The notes beneath the pieces are model-generated. The model worked only from the letters and a program-made list of their open reading frames with translations, made no database searches and was not told where the DNA came from. A stretch of 64,000 nt of DNA from Amyloporia xantha (lineage: Eukaryota > Basidiomycota > Agaricomycetes > Polyporales > Adustoporiaceae): assembly GCA_036971615.1 (NCBI GenBank), contig JAYKKR010000004.1:2294001-2358000 (forward strand). The letters are read 5' to 3'. How positions within the stretch are numbered: the stretch's first letter is position 1; the number at the start of each line of letters is the position of its first letter. Below, piece after piece: positions 35,210-46,568 of this stretch. The position numbers were made by a program, and so were the translations under genes.

Positions 35210-35940
35210 GCCAACCCATCCGCCCAGGGGTAAAATATAGCCGAACAGAGCAGGCAATAATATAGCGGTAGAATATGGCGCAGTGGGCCGACACATCGCC
35301 CCAGAGTATATTATAGCATTGGCCGAAGCTACAGCGCAGGCAAAAATATAGCGGTAGAATATGGCGCAGTGGGCCGACACATCGCCACAGGGTACATTAT
35401 AGCGTTGGCCGAGGCTACAGAGCAGGCAAAAATATAGCGGTAAAATAGGGCGCAGTGGGCCGACACATCGCACCAGAGTATATTATACCATTGGCCGAAG
35501 CTACAGAGCAGGCAAAAATATAGCGGTAAAATAGGGCGCGGTGGGCCGACACATCTCCACAGGGTACATTATAGCGTTGGCCGAAGCTACAGCGCAGGCA
35601 AAAATATAGCGGTAAAATAGGGCGCGGTGGGCCGACACATCGCACCAGAGTATATTATAGCATTGGCCGAAGCTATAGAGCAGGCAAAAATATAGCGGTA
35701 AAATAGGGCGCGGTGGGCCGACACATCGCACCAGAGTATATTATACCATTGGCCGAGGCTACAGAGCAGGCAAAAATATAGCGGTAGAATATGGCGCAGT
35801 GGGCCAACACATCTCCACAGGGTACATTATAGCGTTGGCCGAAGCTACAGCGCAGGCAAAAATATAGCGGTAAAATAGGGCGCGGTGGGCCAACACATCT
35901 CCACAGGGTACATTATACCATTGGCCGAGGCTACAGCGCA
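35210..35940 (-). repeat. Right subterminal tandem array, eight 86-bp units plus a partial
   Basis: Reverse-complement counterpart of 18205-18890. Units start near 35294, 35380, 35464, 35550, 35637, 35723, 35809 and 35895, again with two unit variants intermixed. The order of variants is not the mirror of the left array, so the arrays have changed by unequal exchange since the ends were last identical. Confidence 0.9.
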
Positions 35941-36043
35941 GGCAATATTATGGCGTCGGCCGACGTCCGCTCTCCTTACACTGTAGGGAAAATATCACCC
36001 ATATCTCTCCCTATAGTGTAGGCTATAGTGACTGTATGGTGTG
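35940..36043 (-). repeat. Terminal inverted repeat of element A (right)
   Basis: Reverse complement matches 18121-18230, including GGCGTCGGCCGACGTCCGCT, the 40-bp block up to CTCCCTA and GGCTATAGTGACTG. Confidence 0.8.
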
Positions 36044-36051
36044 ATCTCGTG
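36044..36051. repeat. 8-bp target site duplication of element A (right)
   Basis: ATCTCGTG, partner of 18113-18120. Confidence 0.8.
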
Positions 36052-36387
36052 CCATGGTGCTTGGAGACCTTTTTAAAATATTAGGTATCATATTTACCGA
36101 TCCTGTTGCAAGATGCGGAAATTGGCACCAAGCGGGTTTTCAGCATGTCGTGAGTGCACGCGCGCGTGAGGAAGCCCCTTAATTTACAACACAATAACCA
36201 GACCAATCCGCACTTAGGCACGGTCGGGATGTAGTCCTATATGGTGTGCATACTATAGGCGCAATGTAGCTATTATACACTGCAAAATCAAGTACTGTTA
36301 TGGTTTGCCTTAGCATACATGCACAGCGCGGTGGAGGCGAAGTTCACATTGAGATTACAGTGAAAATGAATAGGGCTAAATTGAGGT
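36052..36387. other. Element B subterminal sequence resumed
   Basis: Continues the second subterminal repeat of B. At about 36105-36140 it contains an inverted copy of the segment at 17980-18016 (GCCA(A)TTTCCGCATCTTG core). No gene. Confidence 0.5.
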
Positions 36388-37613
36388 CTACTTTGGACCA
36401 CCATCCTCGTCCTCATCCGGTGAGGGACACCCATCCACCCACAGCCTTCTCTCTACTTCGGAAATCGTCCTTGCTGTCCTCCTTGTTCTCAGTAGCTGCT
36501 GAATCCCCCGCACCAGAAAGAGGATGTCCTCGAGCGCCTCAATGTCGCGGTTGACCGCGATCAACTGCTCGCGAGTGTCTGCGCACATCGCGAACGTAAG
36601 TGGCCTCCCTCACAGAAGGAAACCCTATGTGAAGATAAATAGCCTGTTAGGATAAACTGCAAGATTACACACCTTGTCCAACAGTCTCCTTTATGTAGCT
36701 ATATCGAGCGGGGTCAGAAACAGAAGGTGGCGGGCGCGCGACAGCGTCGTCACGCGGCAAGGGTCTCCGAGCCTCAGTCGCGGGTGCAACATTGGATTCC
36801 TCTTCGTTATGTGTGATTTCAATCGAGCTTTGTTCTTTGAGAGTGTTCCAATCTTTCTTACCTTTGCGTTTTCCTTTCGCGTCTGCATTGGCACGCGCAA
36901 TATCATCCAGCGCGTCATTCAAATCGACATTAACAACATCGTTCAGGTCGATCGGAGAACGCTCGCGAGCATGCTCCTCTGCATTATATGAGTGGTAGTA
37001 CTTGTAGTACTTGTGCCATAGCTGTTATTTCAGACGTACCTCCATTACTGAGGTCACCGCTATCCTGATTGAACATGTCTGCCAGGTCCACCGGTGATCG
37101 GTCACGAAGAACGGCTCCTACATGAAGCAAGTTAAAACAAGCTGGGCAAACAATTCCCTCACTCACTATTGTGAGCTACATAGTCGCCAGCGGGAGGAAT
37201 GTCAGTATCCTGATCGAGGATGTCGAGCTCAATGGGGCTCCGAGAGCGTTCGGAGACTTCGCGCGGATGTTAGATGAGATCACAACATCGAGCGACCCGA
37301 AACATTACCTGGCTCGAGATCAAATATTTCCACATCAATCGGGGACCGCGCGCGGGTGTTCATGTTGTTGTCTTGGAGCGCCAAATCGACGCCTTTGAGA
37401 TTTAGGTGAAATGGACGAAAGAAGCTCCCGAAATGGGGCTGGAAATGGCTCTACTTACCAGTGTTCGATTCCAGGTCGCTAGATTCCGACATGAATGTGT
37501 CGAGGGTCACCGGAGATCGTTCTCGATCAAACACAGCTACAAAACATCAGTATCAGTCATGCACGAGACGCGTACTCACAGTTATCTATGTCAGAGTCCA
37601 TCGCCCGCGCCAT
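36388..37613 (-). CDS. SP-motif protein with exon-encoded repeats, element B
   Basis: Start at 37613 (MARAMDSDIDN), stop at 36390-36388. Seven or eight short exons. Five consecutive exons each encode one copy of a [DE]RSP-[VI]-x-[LV] repeat of about 25 residues (RSPVTLDTF, RSPIDVEIF, RSPIELDIL, RSPVDLADMF, RSPIDLNDVV). Next come a linker (KGKRKGKKDWNTLKEQ) and the conserved C-terminal helix (TREQLIAVNRDIEALEDILFLVRGIQQLLRTRRTARTISEVERRLWVDGC), which matches the end of the element A protein. Function unknown; the repeats look like short phosphorylatable linear motifs. Head-to-head with the Zn2Cys6 gene (about 250 bp apart), as in A. Confidence 0.7.
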
Positions 37614-37864
37614 TTGTCCGCACGAGATGAGGTCGGTTGGGAAGACGAGACACTGAGTGGAATACGACAGTCGCGATCAATGCAGATTGCTCACGATCGC
37701 CGCGAAAACGTGACGAGTTGATCGAGCGCTGCTGACATAACCCGTAACGCATTCAGTTCCTCGAAGGTCGCGCGCATCAAAGTCAGTTCTAACCTCCATC
37801 TCCTCCATAACCAGCTATTCGCCTGATTCACTATCTCCGTTTCATCTTCAGTCCTCTCCCACAG

Positions 37865-40561
37865 CATGTCTGACACCACCATCCGCCAATTGACCATTGA
37901 TACCGCGACCGCGCGTCTGGGTGCCGCGCTTGCCTGCGCTCCCCTCCCTGAAGCACCGGAGTACATGCATTATGAGCAAATGGTCTACACCGAGTTTGTG
38001 AGTACAACGATGAGCTCGCTGTCAAACAACTAATATGTTCATCCACATTAGAAAAAGGGCTGGCACGCCTTCCGCGACGCGCCCAAAGATGTGAAAAGGT
38101 CGCTTCGCGTCCCAGCATTGTTGTTCAGTGCGGTGCTGGAGTACGTGGCGTCTAGGAACGGCGCCGACCTTCGCCGCATTCGGGTCGATGACCCGCGGAT
38201 TTCTGCCGAGCGGAAGAAGGAATTTGTTGTGCCTGCCCCTACTCGGGAGGTCGAGCTGGGGAAGGACCAGTGGTGGACTGTAAGAGGTAAGCAACATTTT
38301 TGTCATTTGTCTAGGGAACTGACTGAGACTTTGTATTTACCAGCGGAAGCTCCTGTTCCTGCCGCTGCATCTGGCGGACCAACATCGCCGAGCGCGCAAC
38401 CTGAAGCGTCAAAGTCCCGCGCGAGTGGCCAAAGCGGAAGTCGTCCGCTGATCAGGACATGGAGCCCGCCCCCACCAAAACTGCGAAGCCATCCCGTCAG
38501 GCCGACGCCGCGACCGAATCCCGCCCGTCCCAGCAGCGTGCGGTATCCCAGTCTGCGGCGAGCACGTCCTCACAGCCACCCCCATTGGCAGGCAAGGGCA
38601 CTGTTTGCGTCGCGCAGCCATCGCAAGCAAAGCCCAGCCATCAGTCACTCAAGAACATAGGCAAGCATGACTCCCGCGAAAATCGCACCCACATTCCCTA
38701 CGTCAGCGTGCCCCGTATGGCTGCCCAATCGAGCAGAACCACTGTAGCTCCTGTCGACAAGTCCGGGGCCACGGGGGCAAGGAAGCGGTCACGGCAGGAA
38801 GCAGAGGATGCGGATGAGGAGGATACGGACGATACGGACGATGAGGGGGTCATGACAAGGATGATGGTCCCGACGAGAATGACGAGGAGGTGGATGACGA
38901 CAGTGAGGAGGAAGCATCCCCGTCGCAAAGGAAAGGCAAGAAAATGGCAGGAAAGGGCATTCCTCGGAGGTCAACGCGGGGAAAGGAGGGAACCGACAAG
39001 GAGGAGACCGAGAAGGAGAAGGAGATCCGCGCCAAAGCCGCTGCCGAGGTCGCGAAGATTGAGGATGCAGCCAAGGACGCAACTGTATCAGTAAGTACTG
39101 TCATCGCGTCACCTTCACGCTACTCACCCATCTTTTTGCTAGCTGGTACCGTGCACGCTGTGCATCGCGAATAAGCAGCCTTGCAAGGTCGCGCCATCAT
39201 CTTTCGCGCGCTGCATCCGCTGCGCGCGGAGCAAAGGCAAATGCTCTTTGGCCCCTCGGACACCCACCGGCAAGGCAATCAGCGGCCGCAAGAATGTCAC
39301 GGAAACCGCGACAGCATTCCAGGAGTACGCCCGGCAATGCATCAAGGATGGCATCAAGCCACCAACCAACACGGTCTACTCGCGCGATGCAGGCTTTTTG
39401 CATCAAGATGAAAAGGGCCACAATGTCCTTCCCGATGGGCAGTTGTACGAGGTGTACAAGGTGAACTTGATGAAGGCGCCCGGACCTAAGACGTCCGCGA
39501 CTACGACCACACCCAAAGTCGTGCAAGCGCTGCCGAAGAGCAAGAGGGCAAAGCGCGACCCGAGGTTGAAACCCACCCCACCCCCCATTGACGTGGAGCG
39601 AGAAGGGTTGACAGCCCCGGCGAATCCAGGACCCAGTCGGGCGCCCGTCGCGAAGACACCGGGCGTTGGGCAACCCCCTTCGCGCAACGCGAGCTCGTCG
39701 CGGAAATCTCAGGTCACCTTCAGCAAACTGAACGCTAATGAGCCTGACGAAGAGCAGGAAGAGGAAGTCGACGAGCTCGAGAACGACACTCACGGCAGTG
39801 TTCACCCCAGCGATCGCGACATGGAGTGGGATGCCGAGCCGCGAGAACTAGCCGCGAAGGAACGAAAGTTAGCAGCCAAGGAGCGAGAGTTGGCCGCGAA
39901 GGAGCGCCTCCAGGCCCGGCAGCTCCAGAAAGCGGTTCGTGCTCTCGAGGCCAAGTTTGCTTCACTGGACGATGAGCTCGACCACGAGCTGCCGTCATTG
40001 GCTTCGAGGGTGGAGATCCGCAGCGTGTTGGAAGACGCATCCGTGAAGCTGCAGGAATATTCCAAAGACCACATCAAGGATGCAGTGGCTCCCGTGAACT
40101 CGAAGATCTCGTCTCTTTCCAAGCGGCTTTCCGAGGTCGAGATTGCGACAGGAGGTAATCTGCAGGCACGGATCAAGCAGCTCGAGGAGCGTCATAATGG
40201 CATGGACAAGTACGTGAGGACGCTGGGCAGCAACTACAACACGCTGGGAACGATTGTGGAGTCCTCGAGCCAGCGCATTAAAGTGCTCGCGGACACCCTC
40301 AACGCCGTCGAGCCTGCAGAGCTTCGCGACTCTGTTGTCAACCTTCGCGAGGAGGTGAAGAAGATGCAGCAGAGCCTGGATGCGTTTTCAGTCGAAGCAT
40401 CCCTGAGCGCCATTTCCGCGCAGATCAACGGATATGCAGGTGAGATGGAGGAGATGCGCAGGCAGCTCAATGATGTGGCTAGGACGCACGCCTTCAGGCC
40501 CGGGCCCCTGTTCCCCGTACATACCCCCACCGCAGCCCCCTTTCACGCCTACTCAAAGTAG
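37865..40561 (+). CDS. Zn2Cys6-like coiled-coil protein, element B left copy
   Basis: Start at 37865 (MSDTTIRQLTIDTATARLGAAL…). Introns near 37997-38050, 38287-38342 and 39091-39142. The N-terminal helical domain ends KDQWWTVR as in A (NQWWKGK). An Ala/Pro/Ser linker with a probable nuclear signal (PKRK, about 38425-38440) and an acidic stretch follow. The cluster CX2CX6CX9CX2CX6C (CTLCIANKQPCKVAPSSFARCIRCARSKGKC, opening about 39149) is next, then a long coiled coil with RELAAKERKLAAKERELAAKER repeats. Ends at 40561. Frame breaks at 38427-38428 and 38845-38849 are again single G losses in G-runs. Homologous to 30768-33604 and to the partial gene at 63530-64000. Confidence 0.72.
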
Positions 40562-41497
40562 TGCATCTGGGAGCTCGCAAGACAGCAGCGCGGGCGCACG
40601 CGCTTGCGGAAATGCCTTCGGCTCGACCCTCAACAAGGGCGCAGGAGGACCACAGTGAGGAGCGAAGCCGCGGAGGGTATCAGGGTGTTGCGGACTGTCC
40701 GTAGAGTAGCCGCTGTAGTTTTAGCATATACGTATCGCCCAGCCGCGACAGAATGGGACTTCAACAGTCCCACATGAAATATATTAGCTAACTCAATCTT
40801 TACAAGTCGTGTGATTGTAAACGACGCAACTCCATAGGTGAGGAATCCACCACGACACGTCCAAAATCCACCACGACACTTCAGAAATCCACCGCGAACT
40901 TGCATCCGCGACCGAATCCTCCAAGGCACTAGAAAGCTGCTCTCTGAAGGTCATGACAGCAGCACAGAACCTACTTGCTTCTGCCCGCGACAATGTTTGC
41001 TGTTCACTCGCGACAATTGCTCGCGGGGTGCCTGCCTCAGCCACTGGGCTCCTATCCACTTTCAAGTCGACCCGTGCAATTTCGCTGTTGACACCCTCCG
41101 GCTTCCCGTGTCGCCGCGACACTTGCTTTCAGAATTGGCTGATATCCTTACATTCCCTGTGCGGGAGATTCGCATTATATGCCCCTAGCTATTGACTGGG
41201 AGAAACACTCAAAATACCTCAGTTAATAAAGGCTCACAAAGGCTATTTTTGCAAACACATCCCGCCCGACACCTTTGTCGCGACGATTGGACACAAACTC
41301 GGACAGCCTTCGCGCGTTACAGTAGTGCACCTCTTGAGGGAAAATGCGCCCACGACAGGCTTACGCTTGACGCTCCCGTACGTCAATGTTGTAACTATCT
41401 CGCAACCATCACAATACGTATATATTTGCATTTCTACACATGAGGGAGACTACGCGACCAATGGCGGAATATCCGTGGGAGTGAACGAAGCAGCAAA
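40562..41497. other. Spacer, 936 bp, with a short triple repeat
   Basis: No gene. 40843-40905 holds three imperfect 21-22-bp units (AATCCACCACGACAC and variants). The rest shows nothing that I can support. This is where an SP/Zn2Cys6 end module meets the core genes of element B. Confidence 0.5.
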
Positions 41498-42249
41498 TCA
41501 GGGAACCTCCTCCCGAATTGCATACAGCACGCGTGTGCCCCTCGGATTGCCTCCCTCCTGCAGCGCGAGCATTCTGGCCGCAATGTATTGGCCGCCTTCG
41601 GAGTGGTCAATCGTGATTTTGACTTGATCCGCCTCTGCGGTCTCCCTGTCGATGAGCTCCTGAAAATTGCAATGTCAGAACAACGAGGACAATGTGATAT
41701 TTGAAACACATGAACCTACCAATGTAGGTGAATCCCACCACTCCGGATTGTCGTCGTCGCGGTCGGGCCACTCCCACCAGATTGTGTCGAGGTGGTGCTC
41801 CGAGGATAGGATTTCCTCAGGAGGCGGCGCCACTTTATACGCGATTGGTACCGCGGCCAGCTTGTGAATGTCGAGGTCCCACTCGACATTGAACCGCGTG
41901 TGCGCGACCGCGGCGTGGATAATCTGCGGCAACCTCACCTCCTTCCCCCCACGGGCGAGCACAATCTCGCCAAGGTTCGCAAGACTGTCGCGCTGTGTGT
42001 GGTTAATCAGCGCGATGAGCTCAACTTGTCAATGATAGTGACTAACGAGTTCTTTGATAAGGGCGACCTTCCAGCGATCATACTGGAGGTCCGTCCGGGG
42101 GAGATCACCGGATGCAATCCGTTCATTGAGCCTCCGTATGGCCTGCTCCATCCGCCACGCGCGGTAGCGGAACATGCGGGTCGCGGTCTTCTCGAGTTGA
42201 TGGGCGGATGCTTGGGCAGACATTTGAGCCGGGAGGACAGAAGACATTG
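41498..42249 (-). CDS. Element B protein X1
   Basis: Start at 42249 (MSSVLPAQMSAQASAHQLEKTATRMFRYRAWRMEQ), three exons with introns near 42048-41999 and about 41721-41660, stop at 41500-41498. It has the family pattern: N-terminal YRAWR helix, GEIVLARGGKEVRLPQIIHA, the Trp motif (IWWEWPDRDDDNPEWW) and a C-terminal helix. The frame is intact. Tandem paralogue of X2 and homologue of X in element A. Confidence 0.75.
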
Positions 42250-42984
42250 CAAAATGGGAAGAGGGTGAAATGAAGATGGAGCCCTGCCCCCGCACACCTC
42301 GCCGAATATTTAGCATCTCCCACCTGGTCACCTCGTGGCCAAAGTGGTTCCCATACACGTGTCAACCGCGTTCGCGAAGCAGGGGAGGAAGAGCGGTGAT
42401 GCGCATGAGAAGCAGCGACATGTCACAAAAGGCCTTGGGCTTGGGCAGATGACCTGCCTGCAGGCTTCGCTGCAACTGTCCCAACTCGGTAATAAGATTA
42501 CTTTGGCGCGGATGGTTTGCGGCAATCCAAAAGGGTAAAAGCAGCGCCGCGAGGTCTTGAGGATGTATTCGATAAGAGTTGCCATGATGCGCGCACTCCC
42601 CGCCGATTATCGCAGAAGCGACCGCGCCAAATGCGCGTTGAGTCGTGAGTGTGACTTATGGATCTGATAATCATTGCGAAGCTCGGCGTATGAATGTGCG
42701 TCATGTCAGGCACTTCATGAACATTCTCTGATGTCCATGAACATGCTCGGCAAATGCTGTGCATGCTATTGTCCCCGATGTGTACGGAATTTGCTATAGG
42801 CTCGGCGAAACGCGGTCGTCCATCGCTCTGACCGCGACCAATGGCCGCGAGCTCACCGCTGATGTGAGAGTTGGGACGTACTGCCCGCCTTCGTGCTATG
42901 CATTCCAACGATCCTCAATCTCATGGACACCGGGTGATCTTGCAACGACATTGTATTGAGACGCGAGAAAATACAACAGACGTG
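42250..42984. other. Spacer between X1 and X2, part of a tandem duplication
   Basis: 42280-42400 closely resembles 43790-43915 (CGAATATTTAGCAT, CACCT(G/A)GTCACCTCGTGGCC, CACGTGT), the upstream region of X2. The duplication therefore included the promoter. No further gene. Confidence 0.7.
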
Positions 42985-43747
42985 CTACAATAAAGTCGAC
43001 CCTCCAGCCGCGGTGGCAGGCGCGTCCTCCTTGACAGCACCGAGCACGCGGAGAATTCCCTGCTTATCGCGCGTCCTCATCGCAAGCATCCTCTCCGTGA
43101 TGGTTGAAAGGTGCCTCGCAAGCTCCTCCGCCTGACGCAGGCAGTCGACGTCGAAGTTCTCCGTGACGACGTAGTCCTACAGTGTGAAGAATGAGACTGA
43201 ATAACTTACGGAGAAATATTGAAAGAACTCACCCCAGTTGGTGAGCGCCACCATTCAGGTTTCGAGTCATCTCGGTCGGCCCACTCCCACCAGATGCTGG
43301 ACAGATGATCCTCCGAAGTCACCATGTCCTCCGGGGAGGCGCGATAGGGAGCGCAATAGGGATCGCGGCGAGCGCGCGGATGTCGATCGTCCACTTGACG
43401 CCGAACATTGTCTGGTCGATCATGGCCTGAATGACTTGGGGCAAATCGATTGCCTTTCCGCGCCGCGCGAGGACCAACTCTCCCAGGCACTGTCGAGTTT
43501 CTCGCTGTGCACGAGGTGGTCAGCAGCGTCATCATGTAACCAGATGGTGGTGACTCACAAATTCAAATGTGAGTGCCTCTCGCCACCGAATGTACTGTAA
43601 GTCATTGCGCGGGAGATCCCCAGAGTCGAGACGCTCATTCAACCTGAGCAGTGCTTCCTGGATGCGCCAAGTGCGATAGTGGAACATCCGCATCGCGATG
43701 CGTTCCATGTGCTGGGCAGACGCCACGGAAGATGTTGCGGCCGGCAT
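42985..43747 (-). CDS. Element B protein X2
   Basis: Start at 43747 (MPAATSSVASAQHMERIAMRMFHYRTWRIQE), three exons, stop at 42987-42985. Conserved parts are GELVLARRGKAIDLPQVIQA, IWWEWADRDDSKPEWW and the C-terminal ARHLSTITERMLAM helix. At 43333-43336 the coding strand has CCCC where the X1 and A copies imply five C (APPPE), shifting the frame. Otherwise intact. Confidence 0.7.
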
Positions 43748-44005
43748 GGCAGGGAACAAAGATGAGAGCGATTGAACTGGGGCGCTGCCTCCACACACTT
43801 CGTCGAATATTTAGCATATCGCACCTAGTCACCTCGTGGCCAAAGTTATTCCCACCCACGTGTGTACCGCGAGGTCGCGAAGCACGGTGGATAGAGCGGT
43901 GATAAACATGATAAGCTGCGCGTCTCGGTAACGATTGCTTTATCTTGAGCAGAATGACTATGGACCGGGGCTTGAGCCATCCGTCCTGCCTCGTTCATTG
44001 CAGCT
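43748..44005. promoter_or_regulatory. Divergent promoter region X2 / transposase, element B
   Basis: About 258 bp between head-to-head genes; includes the block duplicated upstream of X1. Confidence 0.4.
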
Positions 44006-46249
44006 ATGAAACCGCGACCTCGCGGGACAATCATCACGGTAGGGCGCGGTGTTTGCTACGGTACAAGACTCGAGAAGCATACGACGCGGGGAGTTGAGTA
44101 TGTATTCAGGGACAATCGCGAAGGGGAGCGAACTCCTAGCCGATCACCCTCGAAATCTCCAAGAAAAACGCCAACTCGAGCGAACACCGCGATGCCGTCA
44201 CCGGATGATATCCACGAAGATCCGCCCATTGAAATGCCCCCACTGCGGCATAAGGTAAAACTGCTTTGAATGGTTGTCGAGCGGGATTGCTGATGGCGAG
44301 ATGTGTCACAGGGCCAGAATGACTTTATGCGAGACTGGCTTCCCCACCGCGAGGCTTATCTCGCCTGCCTGTTGGAGCGAGAAGCACCGCCACTGAACAG
44401 ACAATGTACTAGATGCCATTCCGCGGAAGGTGATTGGCGCTGCCTTGAGTGCTACGGATGCCCCGTGACATGTCAAGAGTGCTGTCAGATCTCGCACAGT
44501 ACGATGCCACTCCACCGTGTCGAAAAGTGGAGCGGCGATTTCTTCTCGCCCGCATGGCTGAATGACGCGGGCGTGCGTATCTGGTTGGGCCATCAGGGCA
44601 AGCAATGCGCGCAGGCTGCGGAAACAGAGTCGCGCGAGCACGCGAGTCCTGAGCTTGAAGTCCGCGACCGGCCTGAGTCCCCTGTCGCGCCGCGACCCGT
44701 ATTTACACCTGCATTCGCGCGCGACGGAAATCGTGGTTGTTGTGGATGTCACCGCGTGCACGAGATCGGAGTCGGGTGGTGCTCTTGTCCGAATGCAACT
44801 AGCCCGGACAAACAACTGCTCGCAATGGGCCTTTACCCGGGGAGTACATTGCGCCCAAGAACCGCGTTCACGTTCAGAGTCCTGGACGACTTCCTGCTAA
44901 CCAACAAAGAGTGCAAGACCTCCGCGATGAGCTACTATAGTAAACTCACGCGCGTAACGAACAATGCATTTCCAGATAGGGTACCGGTCGGTCCTTTGTC
45001 CTCTCGCACATCCATTCGCACTGATGTTCTTGAATAGGACCGCTACCGCGAGCTACTGCGACTTTCGCGACAATGGCGGAACCTCAAGTATCGTAAATGG
45101 CACGGATATGGCCATTCAGTGACAGCGCCCATACCACCAGGCGGGCTGGCCATCTTCTGCCCAACCTGTCCCCAACCGCGTGTCAACATACCAGATAACT
45201 ATCGCGAGGACCCAGAGCAGTGAGTTTTCTGTTCCTCAACCGGATTCGGGACATAAACACCTCTTTGTCCAGGTGGAAGTACATGCGCTCTGTCGTCATG
45301 GATGGCAACTTCAGCGCGGAGCATTTGCGCATGAGAAACCCGAACGACGATGTGGCACTCAGCGATGGCCAAGGGTTCATGGTAGGCGAAAGGCTATACA
45401 AGGAGCACCTAAAGGTGGCCTTGGAGTTCAAAGAGGTCCGTCACAGACCTTGTTGCAGTGGAGATACGCTCACATTACGCGCGCGGCTGATGGCTATAGA
45501 AGTCCGATTGTCACGACCATCGCGCGGTCAATCAGGCCAACGCAGACCGGCATAATCTGGAGGCTACAGGGATTGGCGCGGCGGCCTGCGCTCGCCATGG
45601 GTGCTTTGTTCCACATGCCGTGGTAGATTTTCAGAAAGGCGAACGGTAAGCACCGTCGCGACGGCTGCGCGACCGTGACTGATCATATTCAACTCACAGT
45701 CAAATGAATATGGACTATGCGCTGAACAGCGTCCTCGCGAGCCTCGGGGGGATCAAAACACTCCTGGTAATGTACGACATTATGTGCCAGTACAGCAAGA
45801 GACTGCACATCCGATTCAGTGGAAATCCATACCTAAAAATGCCCCCGGGGCTGACAATACGGAGCGGCATTGGACTGTTCCACGTTCATGGCCATCAAGA
45901 TAGTTGCTTCCCTCGATACTCTCCCAACTTCATTGAGGGCGCGGGGCAAATAGATGGCGAGGTAATTGAAACCTTATGGGCACCCCTCAACAACATATCA
46001 GGAAGCACCCGCGGGATGTCCACGGCGCATAGGAAGGAGGTCATTGACGACCATATGAACGACTCCAACTGGAAGAAGTTGACGGGCATGGGTGCGTATT
46101 TTGTCGAGAAGGGTGTCGCGGCGGTGACATTATAGTGCACTCCTAGGGAACTCACTTGTCCGAAAGTGGAAGAAGGCCACGGCCGGACGACAGGAGAGCG
46201 CCGAGGTGCTGGCACAGATGGAGGCAACCGCGAGCGATGAGCAGCTTGA

Positions 46250-46254
46250 ATCCT
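46250..46254. repeat. 5-bp target duplication of the chromovirus (left)
   Basis: ATCCT, repeated at 56327-56331. Five base pairs is usual for Ty3/gypsy integrase. Confidence 0.9.
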
Positions 46255-46486
46255 TGTAACGGGCCTTAACCGTTACATAATAAATATATTACTTTCATTT
46301 AAATACATATCATTCCTTGTATAGACATATAGTATATTTACATATGTTTGCCGCGTGCCTTTATAGGCCGCTGGCGCGTGAGTGAGAAGACAACGTCTTA
46401 CTCACTCACTGCCCGGATACACCGCACTTCTCAATATATGAGATTGGTGCAACGTATTTGGACTTGAGTGAATTGTAAGCGTTACA
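46255..46486 (+). repeat. Chromovirus 5' LTR, 232 bp
   Basis: Begins TGTAACGGGCC and ends GTTACA, with short inverted termini (TGTAAC/GTTACA). Contains AT-rich TATATTTACATATG (possible promoter) and GAGTGAGAAGAC…GTCTTACTCACTC, an internal hairpin. Confidence 0.9.
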
Positions 46487-46568
46487 CTTTTTTACGTTCC
46501 ATTCGGCGACGCCGAACTTCATATAGAAGTCCAGTGCCGGAAGCGAACGCCAGCGGAGACCGACGAAC

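Larger units (their letters stand above)
18121..36043 (+). mobile_element. Giant KDZ element A, complete, 17,923 bp
   Basis: Bounded by an 8-bp target duplication, with inverted ends (about 110 bp matching, 18121-18230 against 36043-35940), then inverted arrays of 86-bp repeats, a gene-free repeat zone (18.9-20.57 kb) and six genes in alternating orientation: X (-), CxC2 KDZ transposase (+), TET/JBP dioxygenase (-), HMG-like protein (+), Zn2Cys6-like protein (-), SP-motif protein (+). The whole element is enriched in ATGGCG/CGCCAT. KDZ transposons linked to TET/JBP genes are an established feature of mushroom genomes; the other four families are recognised here only because element B has them too. 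Confidence 0.85.

Noticed and set aside
36105..36140. Right end of a small inverted-repeat transposon paired with 17980-18016
   Set aside because: The inverted match is short and lies within the subterminal repeat of element B; insertion of element A between the arms explains the distance.
46487..46510. Chromovirus primer binding site
   Set aside because: The sequence after the LTR (CTTTTTTACG…) matches no tRNA 3' end that I can name with confidence.
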